Source of the DNA: Microvirga lenta
Lineage (GTDB): Bacteria; Pseudomonadota; Alphaproteobacteria; Rhizobiales; Beijerinckiaceae
Length of the DNA: 64,000 nt
Direction of reading: 5' to 3'
NCBI RefSeq assembly: GCF_020532555.1
Contig: NZ_JAJBBR010000007.1
Coordinates: forward strand, 1 to 64,000
Both the position numbers and the translations under genes were made by a program. Of the stretch, positions 45,382 through 54,032 are shown piece after piece (within the stretch, counting starts at the first letter, position 1; the number at the start of each line of letters is the position of its first letter). Under the pieces are notes generated by a model, which saw nothing but the letters and a program-made list of their open reading frames with translations, did not search any database and was not told where the DNA came from.

Positions 45382-45930
45382 CTACAGCGAGAGATGCACG
45401 GGCACGGCAGCCTTCATCGAGCGATCGGGCCCGAGCTCCTCGCGACCGACCCTCAGCAGTTTGGCGAGGGTGCTGCGGGCGCGATTGACCCTGCTTTTGA
45501 TGGTGCCGATATTGGTGCCGCAAATCTGTGCCGCCTCCTCGTACGACATGCCTTCGGCCGATACGAGGAGGAGGGCCTCGCGCTGGTTGAGCGGAAGCTC
45601 GGCTAACGCACGTTGCAGGTCGCAGAAGTCGAGATGCGACTCCTGAGAGGGTGCCACGGCGGCCAGCTGAGCCCAGACGCCATCCGGGTCCTCCACCTCA
45701 CGCTTGCGCTTGCGATACTCCGTGCGGAACCTGTTGCGCAGGATCGTGAACAGCCACGCCTGGATGTTTGTGCCGATCTGGAAGGTGTGGATCTTGTCGA
45801 TCCCTGTCAGCAAGGCTCCCTGAACAAGGTCGTCCGCGCGATCGAGATCTCCCGTGAGGGAGACGGCGAAAGCGCGTAGGTGCGGAATAGCAGCAAGCAT
45901 CTGCTGCTCCAGAGAGGCCTCAACCGGCAC
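45382..45930 (-). CDS. ECF sigma factor, EcfG-like paralogue
   Basis: 182 residues, closely similar along its length to the EcfG at 14749-15300: region 2 DDLVQGALLTGI and GTNIQAWLFTILRNRF, shared linker KREVEDPDG, and region 4 LNQREALLLVSAEGMSYEEAA and GTIKSRVNRAR. No nepR gene is adjacent, so it is an orphan general stress sigma factor. Alphaproteobacteria often carry several EcfG copies, and the extra ones may be inhibited by the same NepR. It probably recognises similar GGAAC/CGTT promoters. Confidence 0.88.
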   Translation of the reverse strand: MPVEASLEQQMLAAIPHLRAFAVSLTGDLDRADDLVQGALLTGIDKIHTFQIGTNIQAWLFTILRNRFRTEYRKRKREVEDPDGVWAQLAAVAPSQESHLDFCDLQRALAELPLNQREALLLVSAEGMSYEEAAQICGTNIGTIKSRVNRARSTLAKLLRVGREELGPDRSMKAAVPVHLSL

Positions 45931-46197
45931 GCATCACCTCCACGTCGATCTCAAGACTTACAGGGAGCCACGAGAGGAGGAGGGATGCATTAACCTATGA
46001 TGAGATGAAGACGTTTCAGCTCAGAATGCGGGTGGCTTCAGCAATTTATCTCGCCACCCAATAATTGCCAAGTTTCGAGATCGACAAACAACAGACGCAA
46101 TTGTGGAACTACAGGGTAGATCTCCGCGATTGGCTACGTTTGTTCCGTGTCTATCCTGTTGTTCTGTGCAAATCCGTGCCATCTCCAGCCCGTTGCG

Positions 46198-46458
46198 TTA
46201 CTGATTGCTCCCAACGCCCGGCTGTGGCGGAGCCTTTCCGGTCCGCGCGGGATCGGTTCCCTGCGGAGCGTCCTCTGCCGGTTTCACCTCATCCGTGTTC
46301 GTAATTCCATGGCTGGCGGCCTCGCGCGACGGCAGGTCCCCATGCGGTGGAGCGCCTGCCACGGCCGCTCCTGCCATGTACGAGGGCGGATCGCTTGCGG
46401 GAAAGGAATATTCCGAGCCGGCATCGACCAGGTCGTCCTCTTCTTTCTTCACGCTCAT
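46198..46458 (-). CDS. Small hypothetical protein with YSFPASDPPSY motif
   Basis: 86 residues from ATG 46458 (MSVKKEEDDLV) with GGGAGGTG 5 nt upstream. The segment EYSFPASDPPSYMAG near residues 16-30 is a recurring motif of short Rhizobiales proteins of unknown role. The rest is rich in Pro, Ala, Gly and Asp and is probably disordered. No signal peptide. Confidence 0.7.
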   Translation of the reverse strand: MSVKKEEDDLVDAGSEYSFPASDPPSYMAGAAVAGAPPHGDLPSREAASHGITNTDEVKPAEDAPQGTDPARTGKAPPQPGVGSNQ

Positions 46459-46742
46459 CAAACACCTCCCGTTCCGGATCAGAATCCACATTACAAGAAT
46501 GCGCCACGAGGCTGCCTGTTCGGCGAAGCGACAAATATTGCTGAAGAGCCGAGCGGGTGTACGGCTGTCGTCGCCCGGATCTTCGGTGAACGGTGCGCCT
46601 CGCGTCGGCCTCTTGGCGAGGAACAGGATGCCTAAAAAATCAGCTCAAGCCGGCCGCAGAACTCGCGAACTTTTCATCTGACACATTGTTGAGCTTACAG
46701 GCTGGCGGGTCCCGAGAACGCTTTTCCGACAAGGAGACAAGC
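46459..46742. other. Intergenic region between two small genes
   Basis: 284 bp with no supported gene. It holds divergent promoters of the 46458 and 46743 genes; I found no exact EcfG, FixK or sigma-54 site by eye. Confidence 0.3.
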
Positions 46743-47162
46743 ATGGAACACAGGCCCCTGTCTGAGCTCAGTAGCGTCGCGGATCTGAAGAAACCCGTTC
46801 GAGTGCTGTCGAGGCGAGAGCGCCTGGACCGTTGGGCCGAACTCCTGGAGCGCGAGCCGGATCGCCTGCTGAGAACGCTCGACGAGATCGAATGGAAGCC
46901 GAAAGCGGAACGCCGTGCCTTGCGGGCCGACGATTCGGCCCTGACCATTGCCTTCAACGACCCGGTGCTTCGGTCCGACGGCTTGGGAAGCGACAGGTTC
47001 GGCGACGCTGTCGATTTCTTCCAGATTTCCGAACACGACGCTCACATCGTCCTCTGCTCGTGTCACGGGGGCGAATCCATGAGGTCCGAGGAGGCTGCAC
47101 GCCGTGTCCGCGGGATCCGGTCGCCCAGCCTGTGGGCGCTCTATTTCGGCTGGTTCCGGTAG
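46743..47162 (+). CDS. Hypothetical protein
   Basis: 139 residues from ATG 46743 with AAGGAGAC 4 nt upstream. The N-half is helical and charged (VLSRRERLDRWAELLEREPDRLLRTL), the C-half mixed, ending in LWALYFGWFR. A cysteine pair (VLCSCHGGE) lies near residue 105. I recognise no domain. It lies 152 bp before the ribokinase gene but looks independent. Confidence 0.65.
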   Translation: MEHRPLSELSSVADLKKPVRVLSRRERLDRWAELLEREPDRLLRTLDEIEWKPKAERRALRADDSALTIAFNDPVLRSDGLGSDRFGDAVDFFQISEHDAHIVLCSCHGGESMRSEEAARRVRGIRSPSLWALYFGWFR

Positions 47163-47314
47163 TCCGCAGCCGGTCTCGCCGGAACCGTGACGTGGTGGGC
47201 GGGGCCCCCGCACATGGGTTGATGCGCGCCGGCCGACTTGAACCTCTTGCCGCTTGGACCCACTGTGCCGCAAAGAAGCGGTGCTGAGGTTCAGGTGGCA
47301 AAGGGGTAGGCGAC

Positions 47315-48250
47315 ATGATCGTGGTATTCGGGTCCATCAACATGGATCTTGTCGCGAGGGTACGAACCATCGCGCGTCCTGGGGAGACGGTCCTGTCGCG
47401 TCGCGCCGACAGTTTTTACGGCGGCAAGGGAGCCAATCAGGCCGTTGCTGCGGCACGGATCGGACGCGGTGGACCGGCGGCGGTCGCCATGGCAGGCGCC
47501 GTGGGAGCCGATCCGTTCGGGAGCGCTTGCCTCGACAATCTTCGTGACAATGGAGTCGATGTCGAAGCCGTCAGGATCCTCGACGAGCCGACAGGGTGCG
47601 CCTTCATTACCGTCGACGAGAGCGGCGAGAACGCCATCACGGTCGCCAGTGGCGCGAACATGGCCGTTCGTGCGACCGATATGCCGGAACAGCTTCTTGC
47701 CCGGGCGTCGGTCCTCGTCCTGCAGATGGAGGTGCCTGTTGCTGAAAGCCTCGAAGTGGCAAGGCGGGCGCGCCGGAGCGGAGCCGTCGTCGTGTGGAAT
47801 TTCGCGCCTGTCCCAGCCATCGAAGACCATGCCCATCTGGTTGAACTCCTCGCCGCCACGGACGTGCTGGTGGTCAACGAGCACGAAGCCATTTCCGTGG
47901 CGGAAGCGCTGGGCGAGGCAGTGGCGGGAGAGTATCTGAAGGCGGCCGGCGTTCTGGCGCGATCCTATGGCCCCGTCTGCATCGCCACGGCAGGAGCGAG
48001 GGGCGCGGTTGCCGTCAATCCCGACGGTACACAAATTCATGCCGCCACGCGGCCGATTACGCCCGTCGATACGACGGGCGCAGGCGACACCTTCGTGGGC
48101 GTGCTTGCCAACGGTCTCGCGGAGGGACTGGAGGTCGGCGAGGCCATGCAAAGGGCGTGCCTCGCAGCATCCCATGCTTGCCTCACCGCTGGTGCGCAGG
48201 CGGGGATGCCTCTGAGACATGAACTCGAGAAGGCCCGCGCGCAGGGCTAA
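47315..48250 (+). CDS. rbsK: Ribokinase (PfkB family)
   Basis: 311 residues. PfkB motif 1 GGKGANQAVAAARIG near residue 36 and motif 2 DTTGAGDTFVGVL near 249 with the catalytic Asp in GAGD. N-terminal IVVFGSINMDLVARV is typical of ribokinase. It phosphorylates D-ribose to ribose-5-phosphate. It is on the plus strand, opposite to the large sugar operon, and its stop codon overlaps the stop of the convergent AGE epimerase gene by two bases. Confidence 0.87.
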   Translation: MIVVFGSINMDLVARVRTIARPGETVLSRRADSFYGGKGANQAVAAARIGRGGPAAVAMAGAVGADPFGSACLDNLRDNGVDVEAVRILDEPTGCAFITVDESGENAITVASGANMAVRATDMPEQLLARASVLVLQMEVPVAESLEVARRARRSGAVVVWNFAPVPAIEDHAHLVELLAATDVLVVNEHEAISVAEALGEAVAGEYLKAAGVLARSYGPVCIATAGARGAVAVNPDGTQIHAATRPITPVDTTGAGDTFVGVLANGLAEGLEVGEAMQRACLAASHACLTAGAQAGMPLRHELEKARAQG

Positions 48251-49503
48251 GGGGTCTCGCTTTCCTGCTGGATGACCCGGGTCAGACTGCCCGTCGAGGG
48301 AAAGAGCGGGATCAGACAGGCCTGAAGGGCGTGATAGAGATCCGGCTTGCCCGTGAAGAGGGTCGTGGCCGGCTGCAGGTCTTCCGAAAGCTCGGGATAC
48401 CAGCCTCCATGACGGTGATCGATCAGGTGGCGATCCGCGAAGCCCCAGAGATAACGATACCAGGCCTCGTGAAACTCGCTGGGGCTATGCTCGGTCAGGA
48501 AGGACGCAGCGCCGATTGCCTCGGAACATGGCCACCAGAGCTTCTGGCGCAGAACAGGCTTGTTGTCCCAGTCGAGGGTATAGAAGAAGCCTCCCTTCTC
48601 CTTGTCCCATCCGAGTTCGACCGATTGCCTGAACAGCGCGCGCGAGGCCTCGGGGAGCCAGGCGTGGCGCTTGTCGCCGAGGGCCCAGAGCTGGAGCAGC
48701 AGCCGCGCCCATTCCAGCCAGTGACCGGGCGTAAGGCCATAGGGACGGAACACGTCGTAGCCGCGGTAGTCCTTGTCGAGCGCCCAGTCGGATGTGAAAT
48801 GCTCGGCGACCCGGTGGTCGAGCGCGGCGGCGTGGCGGCCGATGATGAGCGATGCGATGCGCTCAGCCTTCTCCAGATAGGATCGGTCGCCCGTCGCCTC
48901 GAAGGCGGCCATGAGGGCTTCCGTCAGGTGCATGTTGGAATTCTGCCCGCGATACTGGCTAACGGGCGACCAGTCCCGGGCAAACTCCTCGGCCACGGCA
49001 CCGTGCTGGTCTTCCCAGAAACGCTGTTCGAGAACCTGGGTGATGTCTTCCAGAACCCGATCGGCGAGCGGATGTCCGACGACCTTCGCGCTGGATGCCG
49101 CCAGGAGGACGAAGGCATGGCCATAGGCCTGCTTCGTGTCGTCTTTCGGACCGTTGTCGTCGAGAGACCAGACATAGCCGCCGTGCCTGGTGTCGCGATG
49201 GCCGTTCCAAAGGAACTCCATTCCGTGGTCGACGATGGCATCGCATCCCGGACGGCCCAGCAATGTACCGATGGCGAAGCAGTGCACCATACGGGTCGTG
49301 TTGTGAATCTGGCGGACGGGATTGCCGTCGTCCGTCCGCTGTCCGGTTTCGTCCAGATCGAAGAAGCCGCCCGCTGGATTGATGAGCCGGTGCTGGAAGA
49401 AGTCGAACAGGTTGTTCGCTTGGTCGGCCAGCCATTGCCGATGAAACGGCCGTGTCCGCCAGCTCGAGCCGGTGGGAGGAAGATTGGGCTGGTTGGCTTG
49501 CAT
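48247..49503 (-). CDS. AGE family epimerase/isomerase
   Basis: 418 residues, (alpha/alpha)6 barrel family of N-acylglucosamine 2-epimerases, mannose isomerases and cellobiose 2-epimerases. Conserved histidine segments are visible: RMVHCFAIG, GGYVWSLDD, GLTPGHWLEWARLL and DHRHGGWYPEL. The last segments are closest to aldose-ketose isomerase members, which turn mannose into fructose. The preceding gene is a fructokinase-like PfkB kinase, so mannose to fructose to fructose-6-phosphate is a reasonable inference. Last gene of the minus-strand sugar operon. Confidence 0.85.
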   Translation of the reverse strand: MQANQPNLPPTGSSWRTRPFHRQWLADQANNLFDFFQHRLINPAGGFFDLDETGQRTDDGNPVRQIHNTTRMVHCFAIGTLLGRPGCDAIVDHGMEFLWNGHRDTRHGGYVWSLDDNGPKDDTKQAYGHAFVLLAASSAKVVGHPLADRVLEDITQVLEQRFWEDQHGAVAEEFARDWSPVSQYRGQNSNMHLTEALMAAFEATGDRSYLEKAERIASLIIGRHAAALDHRVAEHFTSDWALDKDYRGYDVFRPYGLTPGHWLEWARLLLQLWALGDKRHAWLPEASRALFRQSVELGWDKEKGGFFYTLDWDNKPVLRQKLWWPCSEAIGAASFLTEHSPSEFHEAWYRYLWGFADRHLIDHRHGGWYPELSEDLQPATTLFTGKPDLYHALQACLIPLFPSTGSLTRVIQQESETP

Positions 49504-49557
49504 GTCGAACTCCGGATCTTTCGAAACTGGCTTGCGGTTCCAGGAATGGGCGAGCTG

Positions 49558-50505
49558 CTATCGCGCCTTCATGAAGCTTTCCACCTCGTCCCAAGTCGGT
49601 GGGTTTGCGCCCCGGCGGGTGCAGACGATTGCGGCCGCCGCAGCCGCGAAATCGAGAGCTGCCTCGACCTGGGCGCCGTCGAGGCGGGCAACCTGCTCCG
49701 GCGTCAGCAGGGACTGGGCATCGAGCCAGGCGAGAAGAGCGGCATGGAACGTATCGCCGGCCCCGACCGTGTCCACGACCTGGATCTGCGGCGCCGGACG
49801 CTCCAGAACGGATCCGTCGAACACGGCCATGGGGCCTTCCGCACCGCGGGTGATGACGACGAGCTTCGGGCCTTGCTCAAGCCACTCCCGGGCGACGGCC
49901 ACGGGCGCCTTGCCGGGGTAGAGGAGTTCCACGTCCTCGTCGCTGGCCTTGATGATGGTGGCATCGGCCAGAAGCCTCTCGAAACGCTGCCGGAATGCTG
50001 AGAGGTCCCCGACCACCCGTGGCCGGACATTGGGGTCGAGCGAGATGACCCGCGACCCGGCCTCGCGCCGGATAAGGGTCTCTATGGCGGTGGAAACGGG
50101 CTCCACGCCGAGGGAGTAGGACCCTGCCGCGATAGCGTTGACCGTCGCCGGGAGCGTTGAAGGCAGAGCGTCTGCCGTGAGCGCCCGGTCGGCGCAGTTC
50201 TCTGCATAGAAGGAATATTGGGGCGCTCCGGCCGCATTGGTCGCGATCACGCTCAGGGTTGTGTGCTTGGGGCTGCGGTGCAGAAAATCGGAGCTGACGC
50301 CGGCTTCGTCCAGACGGCTCGCGAGAAAGGAGCCGAAAGCGTCTTCCGAGAGCGTCGAAAGGAAGCCGACGGGGCAGCCCAAGCGGCCGATGCCGATGGC
50401 GACGTTGAAGGGCGAGCCCCCCGCCACGGCCTCGGCCGGCAGTCCTTCCGGCGAGGTCGCTCCGATGAAAAGGTCGATCAGGGCTTCGCCGCAGACCAGG
50501 ATCAT
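49558..50505 (-). CDS. PfkB family carbohydrate kinase, fructokinase-like
   Basis: 315 residues, start set by GGAGG 6 nt upstream. Motif 1 GGSPFNVAIGIGRLG near residue 29 and motif 2 DTVGAGDTFHAALLAWL near 245. Overall order (CGEALIDLF at the N-terminus) matches bacterial fructokinases. Lies 59 bp after araB and 54 bp before the AGE epimerase gene. Confidence 0.87.
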   Translation of the reverse strand: MILVCGEALIDLFIGATSPEGLPAEAVAGGSPFNVAIGIGRLGCPVGFLSTLSEDAFGSFLASRLDEAGVSSDFLHRSPKHTTLSVIATNAAGAPQYSFYAENCADRALTADALPSTLPATVNAIAAGSYSLGVEPVSTAIETLIRREAGSRVISLDPNVRPRVVGDLSAFRQRFERLLADATIIKASDEDVELLYPGKAPVAVAREWLEQGPKLVVITRGAEGPMAVFDGSVLERPAPQIQVVDTVGAGDTFHAALLAWLDAQSLLTPEQVARLDGAQVEAALDFAAAAAAIVCTRRGANPPTWDEVESFMKAR

Positions 50506-50564
50506 GGGAGGCCTCCAGGCATGAAGATGTTGGGCAGGACCGATATCATGCGAAGCCTTCGCAA

Positions 50565-52166
50565 TTAAGCGGGAACCGGATCGGCAGGAACGGGCTGGGA
50601 GGGCATTGCTGCGATCCGTTTGAGATCGCGCAGCACGTGATCGAGCGAAACGGGGCCGCTGGCGCCGCCGAAACCGAAATACAGCTTCCTGTAGATGGCG
50701 AAGAGCTGCTCATACGTATCCCGGGTGGCAGGGTCCGGCTCGAAAGTGCGGAAGGGAAGGCAGATCGCCTCCTGAGCCTGGTTCAGGTCCGGATAAGACC
50801 CGGCGGCGAGGCTTGCGAAAATGCTGGAGCCGAGACCGGTCGGAATTCCTGCGGGCACCAGAACCGGCCTCCCAAGCACGTTTGCATAGACTTGGTTCAG
50901 CACATGGTTGTGCTGCGGGATGCCGCCCGCATTGATGACGCGCTCGACGGGGACGCCTCCTTCCGCGAGACGTTCGAGGATGATCCGGGTGTGGAACGCC
51001 GTTCCCTCGATGGCCGCGAAAAGCTCGTCCTGGGCCGTGTGCAGCAGGTTCCATCCCAGCGTGATGCCGCCGAGATCCGCCTTGACGAGAACCGTCCGGT
51101 CGCCGTTGTCCCAGGTCAGGCGCATGAGGCCGGTCTGGCCGGCGCGGTACTGCTCCAGCCCCTTCGAGAGCTCTTTGATGTTCGTATTGGCGCGGCGGGC
51201 GATGGCCTCGAAAATGTCGCCCGTCGCGGAAAGGCCCGCCTCGATGCCGACCAAGTTCGGGTCGACGCTTCCGGGGACCACTCCGCAGACGCCGGGGATG
51301 AGGCCCGTCTCAGGGGCCATCGCAATGATGCAGGTGGATGTGCCGACCACGTTGACGACGTCGCCCACGCGGCATCCGGCCCCGATGGCATCCCAGTGCG
51401 CATCGAACGCCCCGACCGGAATGGGAATGCCGGCCGAAAGGCCGAGGCGCTCGGCCCAGGCGGGGGACAGATGGCCCGCGACGACGTCGGACGTCTGGTA
51501 ATCGCCGGAGAGCTTGTCGCGGATGCCATCGAACAGGGGATCGACCTTCGACAGGAAGTCCTGTGAGGGCAGTCCTCCCCAACGAGGATTCCACATCCAT
51601 TTGTGGCCCATGGCGCAGACGCTGCGCTTGACCTCGCGCGGATCGGTCACGCCGGTCAGTGTCGCTGCGGCCATGTCGCAATGCTCGAGAGCCGTGACCA
51701 GCCGGTCGCGCTTTTCAGGGTTGTGCCGCAGCCAGTGGAGCAGCTTGGCGAAGCCCCATTCGTGCGAATAGACCCCGCCGCACCATTGGATGGCCTCGAG
51801 GCCCTCTCGGTGCGCCAGTGCGGTGATCTCCTCTGCTTCCGCCTTGGCCCGGTGGTCGCACCAGAGATAGTAATCGTCCAGCGGTTCGAGCCCTTCGCCG
51901 ACCATGACGACGCTCGATCCCGTCGTGTCGATGGCAAGCGCGGCCACATCCTCGCCTCGTACGCCCGCGGAGGCCAGGGCGCCCCGCACGGCCTGCGCCA
52001 AGGCGTTCATGTGATCCGCGTGGGACTGCGTCGCATAGTCCGGGTCGTCCCGCCGCCTGTGGAGAGGGTATTCCGCCGTCGCGAGCCCGAGGGGCCCCTT
52101 GCGGTCGTCGACCAGGGTGACGCGTACGCTGAGAGTGCCGAAATCGGCGCCCGCTACAATGGCCAT
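50565..52166 (-). CDS. araB: Ribulokinase (FGGY family)
   Basis: 533 residues. AraB-type N-terminus (GADFGTLSVRVTLVDD; phosphate loop), DDYYLWCDHRAKAEAEEI near 105-122 characteristic of ribulokinases, and VVPGSVDPNLVGIEAGLSATGD near 300. It phosphorylates L-ribulose (or other ketopentoses/ketopentitols) for the following araD step. Lies 48 bp after araD. No L-arabinose isomerase gene is in the window, so the source of ribulose is unclear. Confidence 0.87.
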   Translation of the reverse strand: MAIVAGADFGTLSVRVTLVDDRKGPLGLATAEYPLHRRRDDPDYATQSHADHMNALAQAVRGALASAGVRGEDVAALAIDTTGSSVVMVGEGLEPLDDYYLWCDHRAKAEAEEITALAHREGLEAIQWCGGVYSHEWGFAKLLHWLRHNPEKRDRLVTALEHCDMAAATLTGVTDPREVKRSVCAMGHKWMWNPRWGGLPSQDFLSKVDPLFDGIRDKLSGDYQTSDVVAGHLSPAWAERLGLSAGIPIPVGAFDAHWDAIGAGCRVGDVVNVVGTSTCIIAMAPETGLIPGVCGVVPGSVDPNLVGIEAGLSATGDIFEAIARRANTNIKELSKGLEQYRAGQTGLMRLTWDNGDRTVLVKADLGGITLGWNLLHTAQDELFAAIEGTAFHTRIILERLAEGGVPVERVINAGGIPQHNHVLNQVYANVLGRPVLVPAGIPTGLGSSIFASLAAGSYPDLNQAQEAICLPFRTFEPDPATRDTYEQLFAIYRKLYFGFGGASGPVSLDHVLRDLKRIAAMPSQPVPADPVPA

Positions 52167-52214
52167 CTGAAGACCTCGTGAGACTGCTCAAGGAGTGGCT
52201 CAGGGAGCCAAGTT

Positions 52215-52910
52215 CTATGACCCGGACTGTCCATAGGTCGCCGTTTGGCCATGCTTCCTGAAGTAGTGCCTGTCAAGAAGGGCCTGAGGCACGCCGGATT
52301 TGTCGGGATGGAGCGAGAGCGTGTAGGTCGCCATGCGCGCGACCGCCTCGAGCACGACCGCGTTGTGAACGGCGTCGTCCGGGGTCCTTCCCCAGGCGAA
52401 GGGGCCGTGATCGGCCACCAGGGCCGCCGGAGCTTCCATGGGATCGCGATTGCCGAAGCATTCGACGATGGCGACCCCTGTCGCACGCACGTAGTCGCGG
52501 TCGATTTCCTCGGCCGTCAGCTCCCGTGTGACCGGCACGGGTCCGTAGAAATAGTCGGCGTGCGTGGTTCCCATGGGAGGAATCGGACGGCGCGCCTGAG
52601 CCCAGGCGGTCGCGAATTCCGAATGGGTGTGCACGACCCCGCCTATTTCGGTGAAGGACTTGTAGAGGTGAAGATGGGTCGCGAGGTCGGAGGAGGGGCG
52701 AAGTTCGCCCCACACGACCTTCCCGTCGAGGTCCGTCACGACGAGGTCGTCAGGGGTCATGCGCTCGTAAGGCACCCCGCTGGGCTTGATGACGACGAGG
52801 TTCTCGTCGCGGCTGATGCCGCTGACATTGCCGAACGTGTAAAGAACAAGCCCGCGGCGGACCACTTCCAGATTGGCCTCCAGAACCTGCTCCCGCAGCT
52901 GCCTCAGCAT
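52215..52910 (-). CDS. araD: L-ribulose-5-phosphate 4-epimerase
   Basis: 231 residues from ATG 52910 with GGAGGC 5 nt upstream. Class II aldolase fold: GNVSG and KPSGVPYE near 27-50, zinc ligands HTHS near 97-100 and ADHGPF near 165-170 with a third histidine. It converts L-ribulose-5-P to D-xylulose-5-P, the entry to the pentose phosphate pathway. Sits between the ABC binding protein gene and araB. Confidence 0.9.
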   Translation of the reverse strand: MLRQLREQVLEANLEVVRRGLVLYTFGNVSGISRDENLVVIKPSGVPYERMTPDDLVVTDLDGKVVWGELRPSSDLATHLHLYKSFTEIGGVVHTHSEFATAWAQARRPIPPMGTTHADYFYGPVPVTRELTAEEIDRDYVRATGVAIVECFGNRDPMEAPAALVADHGPFAWGRTPDDAVHNAVVLEAVARMATYTLSLHPDKSGVPQALLDRHYFRKHGQTATYGQSGS

Positions 52911-52950
52911 CGAATGCCTCCAATGCCCGATTGCCGGGCCAATTTGAAAC

Positions 52951-52980
52951 GGCGGCCGCAATCCATCGATTGCGGCCGCC
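52951..52980 (-). terminator. Strong hairpin after the sugar-binding protein gene
   Basis: Perfect 13-bp arms (52951-52963 and 52968-52980) with a 4-nt loop lie 15 bp after the binding protein stop. The minus-strand 3' side has only GTTTC, so it likely protects the upstream mRNA or partly terminates before araD. Confidence 0.65.
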
Positions 52981-52995
52981 GCCTGTCACGTGGTT

Positions 52996-53931
52996 TTAGC
53001 GAACTGCCGTCCAGCCCTGGTACTGGCCGACATTCTCGGAAGTGATGAGCTTCGGCTCGAGCAGAATCACGTTCTTTTCGGGCTTCTTGCCGTTGAGGAT
53101 GCCGGCCGCGAGTTCAAGCGACTGACCCGCCATGGTGTAAGGATCCTGGGAGGCGGACGCCTTGATCAGCGAGTTGCCGGACTTCAGCTCCTGCTCGATA
53201 TCCGGTGCGCCGTCGACGCCCGTGATGATGAACTCGCTCCGGTTGAGCTGCTTTGCCGCCAGATTGACGCCGATCGCCGTCGGGTCGTTCACTGCGAAGA
53301 TCGCATCGACCTTCGGGAAGCGGGTCAGAAGGCTCTGTGCGACGGCGAAGCCGCCCTCGCGGGAGCCCTTGCCGTCCTGGTTGTCGGACAGGACCTTGAT
53401 ACCGGGGTTCTTGTCGAACACGGACTTGCAGCCCTTCACCCGGTCGACGATCGACGAGACCTGCGGGCCGTTGACGATGATGACATCGCCTTTGCCCTTC
53501 AGCTGGTCGACGATGTACTGGCAGGAGAGCTCACCAGCCTTGACGTTGTCGGTCATGACGGTCACGTCGGCGCCTGCCGCGGCCACGTCGAAGGCCGCCA
53601 CGACGATGCCGGCCGCTTGCGCGCGCTTCACGGACGGCTCGATCGCAACAGGATCGACCGCGTTCAGCATGATGACATCCACGCCAGAGGCAATGAAGTT
53701 GTCGATCTGCGTGAACTGCTTGTTGAGGTCGTAGTCGGACGAGACGGCGGTGACCCTGACGTTGGGATTGATGCCTTTCGCCTTGTCCTCGATGCCCTTG
53801 ATCGTCGCGACGAAGAAGGGGTTTCCGAGCGAGCCGACGGAGATGCCGACGTTCTGGAGGTCCTTTGCGTAGGCAGGGCTCGCCAGTGCGGCCATGAGAG
53901 CAAGGCCGGACGTCAGTCTTGAAAGTTTCAT
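52996..53931 (-). CDS. Sugar ABC transporter substrate-binding protein, RbsB type
   Basis: 311 residues. Sec signal peptide (MKLSRLTSGLALMAALASPAYA), then the periplasmic-binding-protein type I fold (VGISVGSLGNPFF, QIDNFIASGVDVIML, VTGVDG-like ITGVDGAPD). This CUT2/ribose family binds pentoses, hexoses or polyols. Ribosome site AGGAGG. Third gene of the transporter (ATPase, permease, binding protein), flanked on both sides by palindromes. Confidence 0.9.
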   Translation of the reverse strand: MKLSRLTSGLALMAALASPAYAKDLQNVGISVGSLGNPFFVATIKGIEDKAKGINPNVRVTAVSSDYDLNKQFTQIDNFIASGVDVIMLNAVDPVAIEPSVKRAQAAGIVVAAFDVAAAGADVTVMTDNVKAGELSCQYIVDQLKGKGDVIIVNGPQVSSIVDRVKGCKSVFDKNPGIKVLSDNQDGKGSREGGFAVAQSLLTRFPKVDAIFAVNDPTAIGVNLAAKQLNRSEFIITGVDGAPDIEQELKSGNSLIKASASQDPYTMAGQSLELAAGILNGKKPEKNVILLEPKLITSENVGQYQGWTAVR

Positions 53932-53962
53932 TGCTTCCTCCTGGTATTGGGTAACCTATGAC

Positions 53963-53991
53963 GCTTCGAAAGCGGGTCCGGCCTTCGAAGC
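53963..53991 (-). other. Inverted repeat between permease and binding protein genes
   Basis: GCTTCGAA (53963-53970) pairs with TTCGAAGC (53984-53991) across a 13-nt loop. With the next palindrome it makes the 101-bp gap hairpin-rich, consistent with differential expression inside the operon. Confidence 0.45.
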
Positions 53992-54001
53992 TGCATATAC
54001 G

Positions 54002-54021
54002 AGCGCCCGGATCCGGGCGCT
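54002..54021 (-). other. 20-bp perfect palindrome between permease and binding protein genes
   Basis: AGCGCCCGGATCCGGGCGCT is fully self-complementary and lies 11 bp after the permease stop. As RNA it would form a strong hairpin; as DNA it could bind a dimeric protein. Confidence 0.5.
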
Positions 54022-54032
54022 GGTATTCCTGA

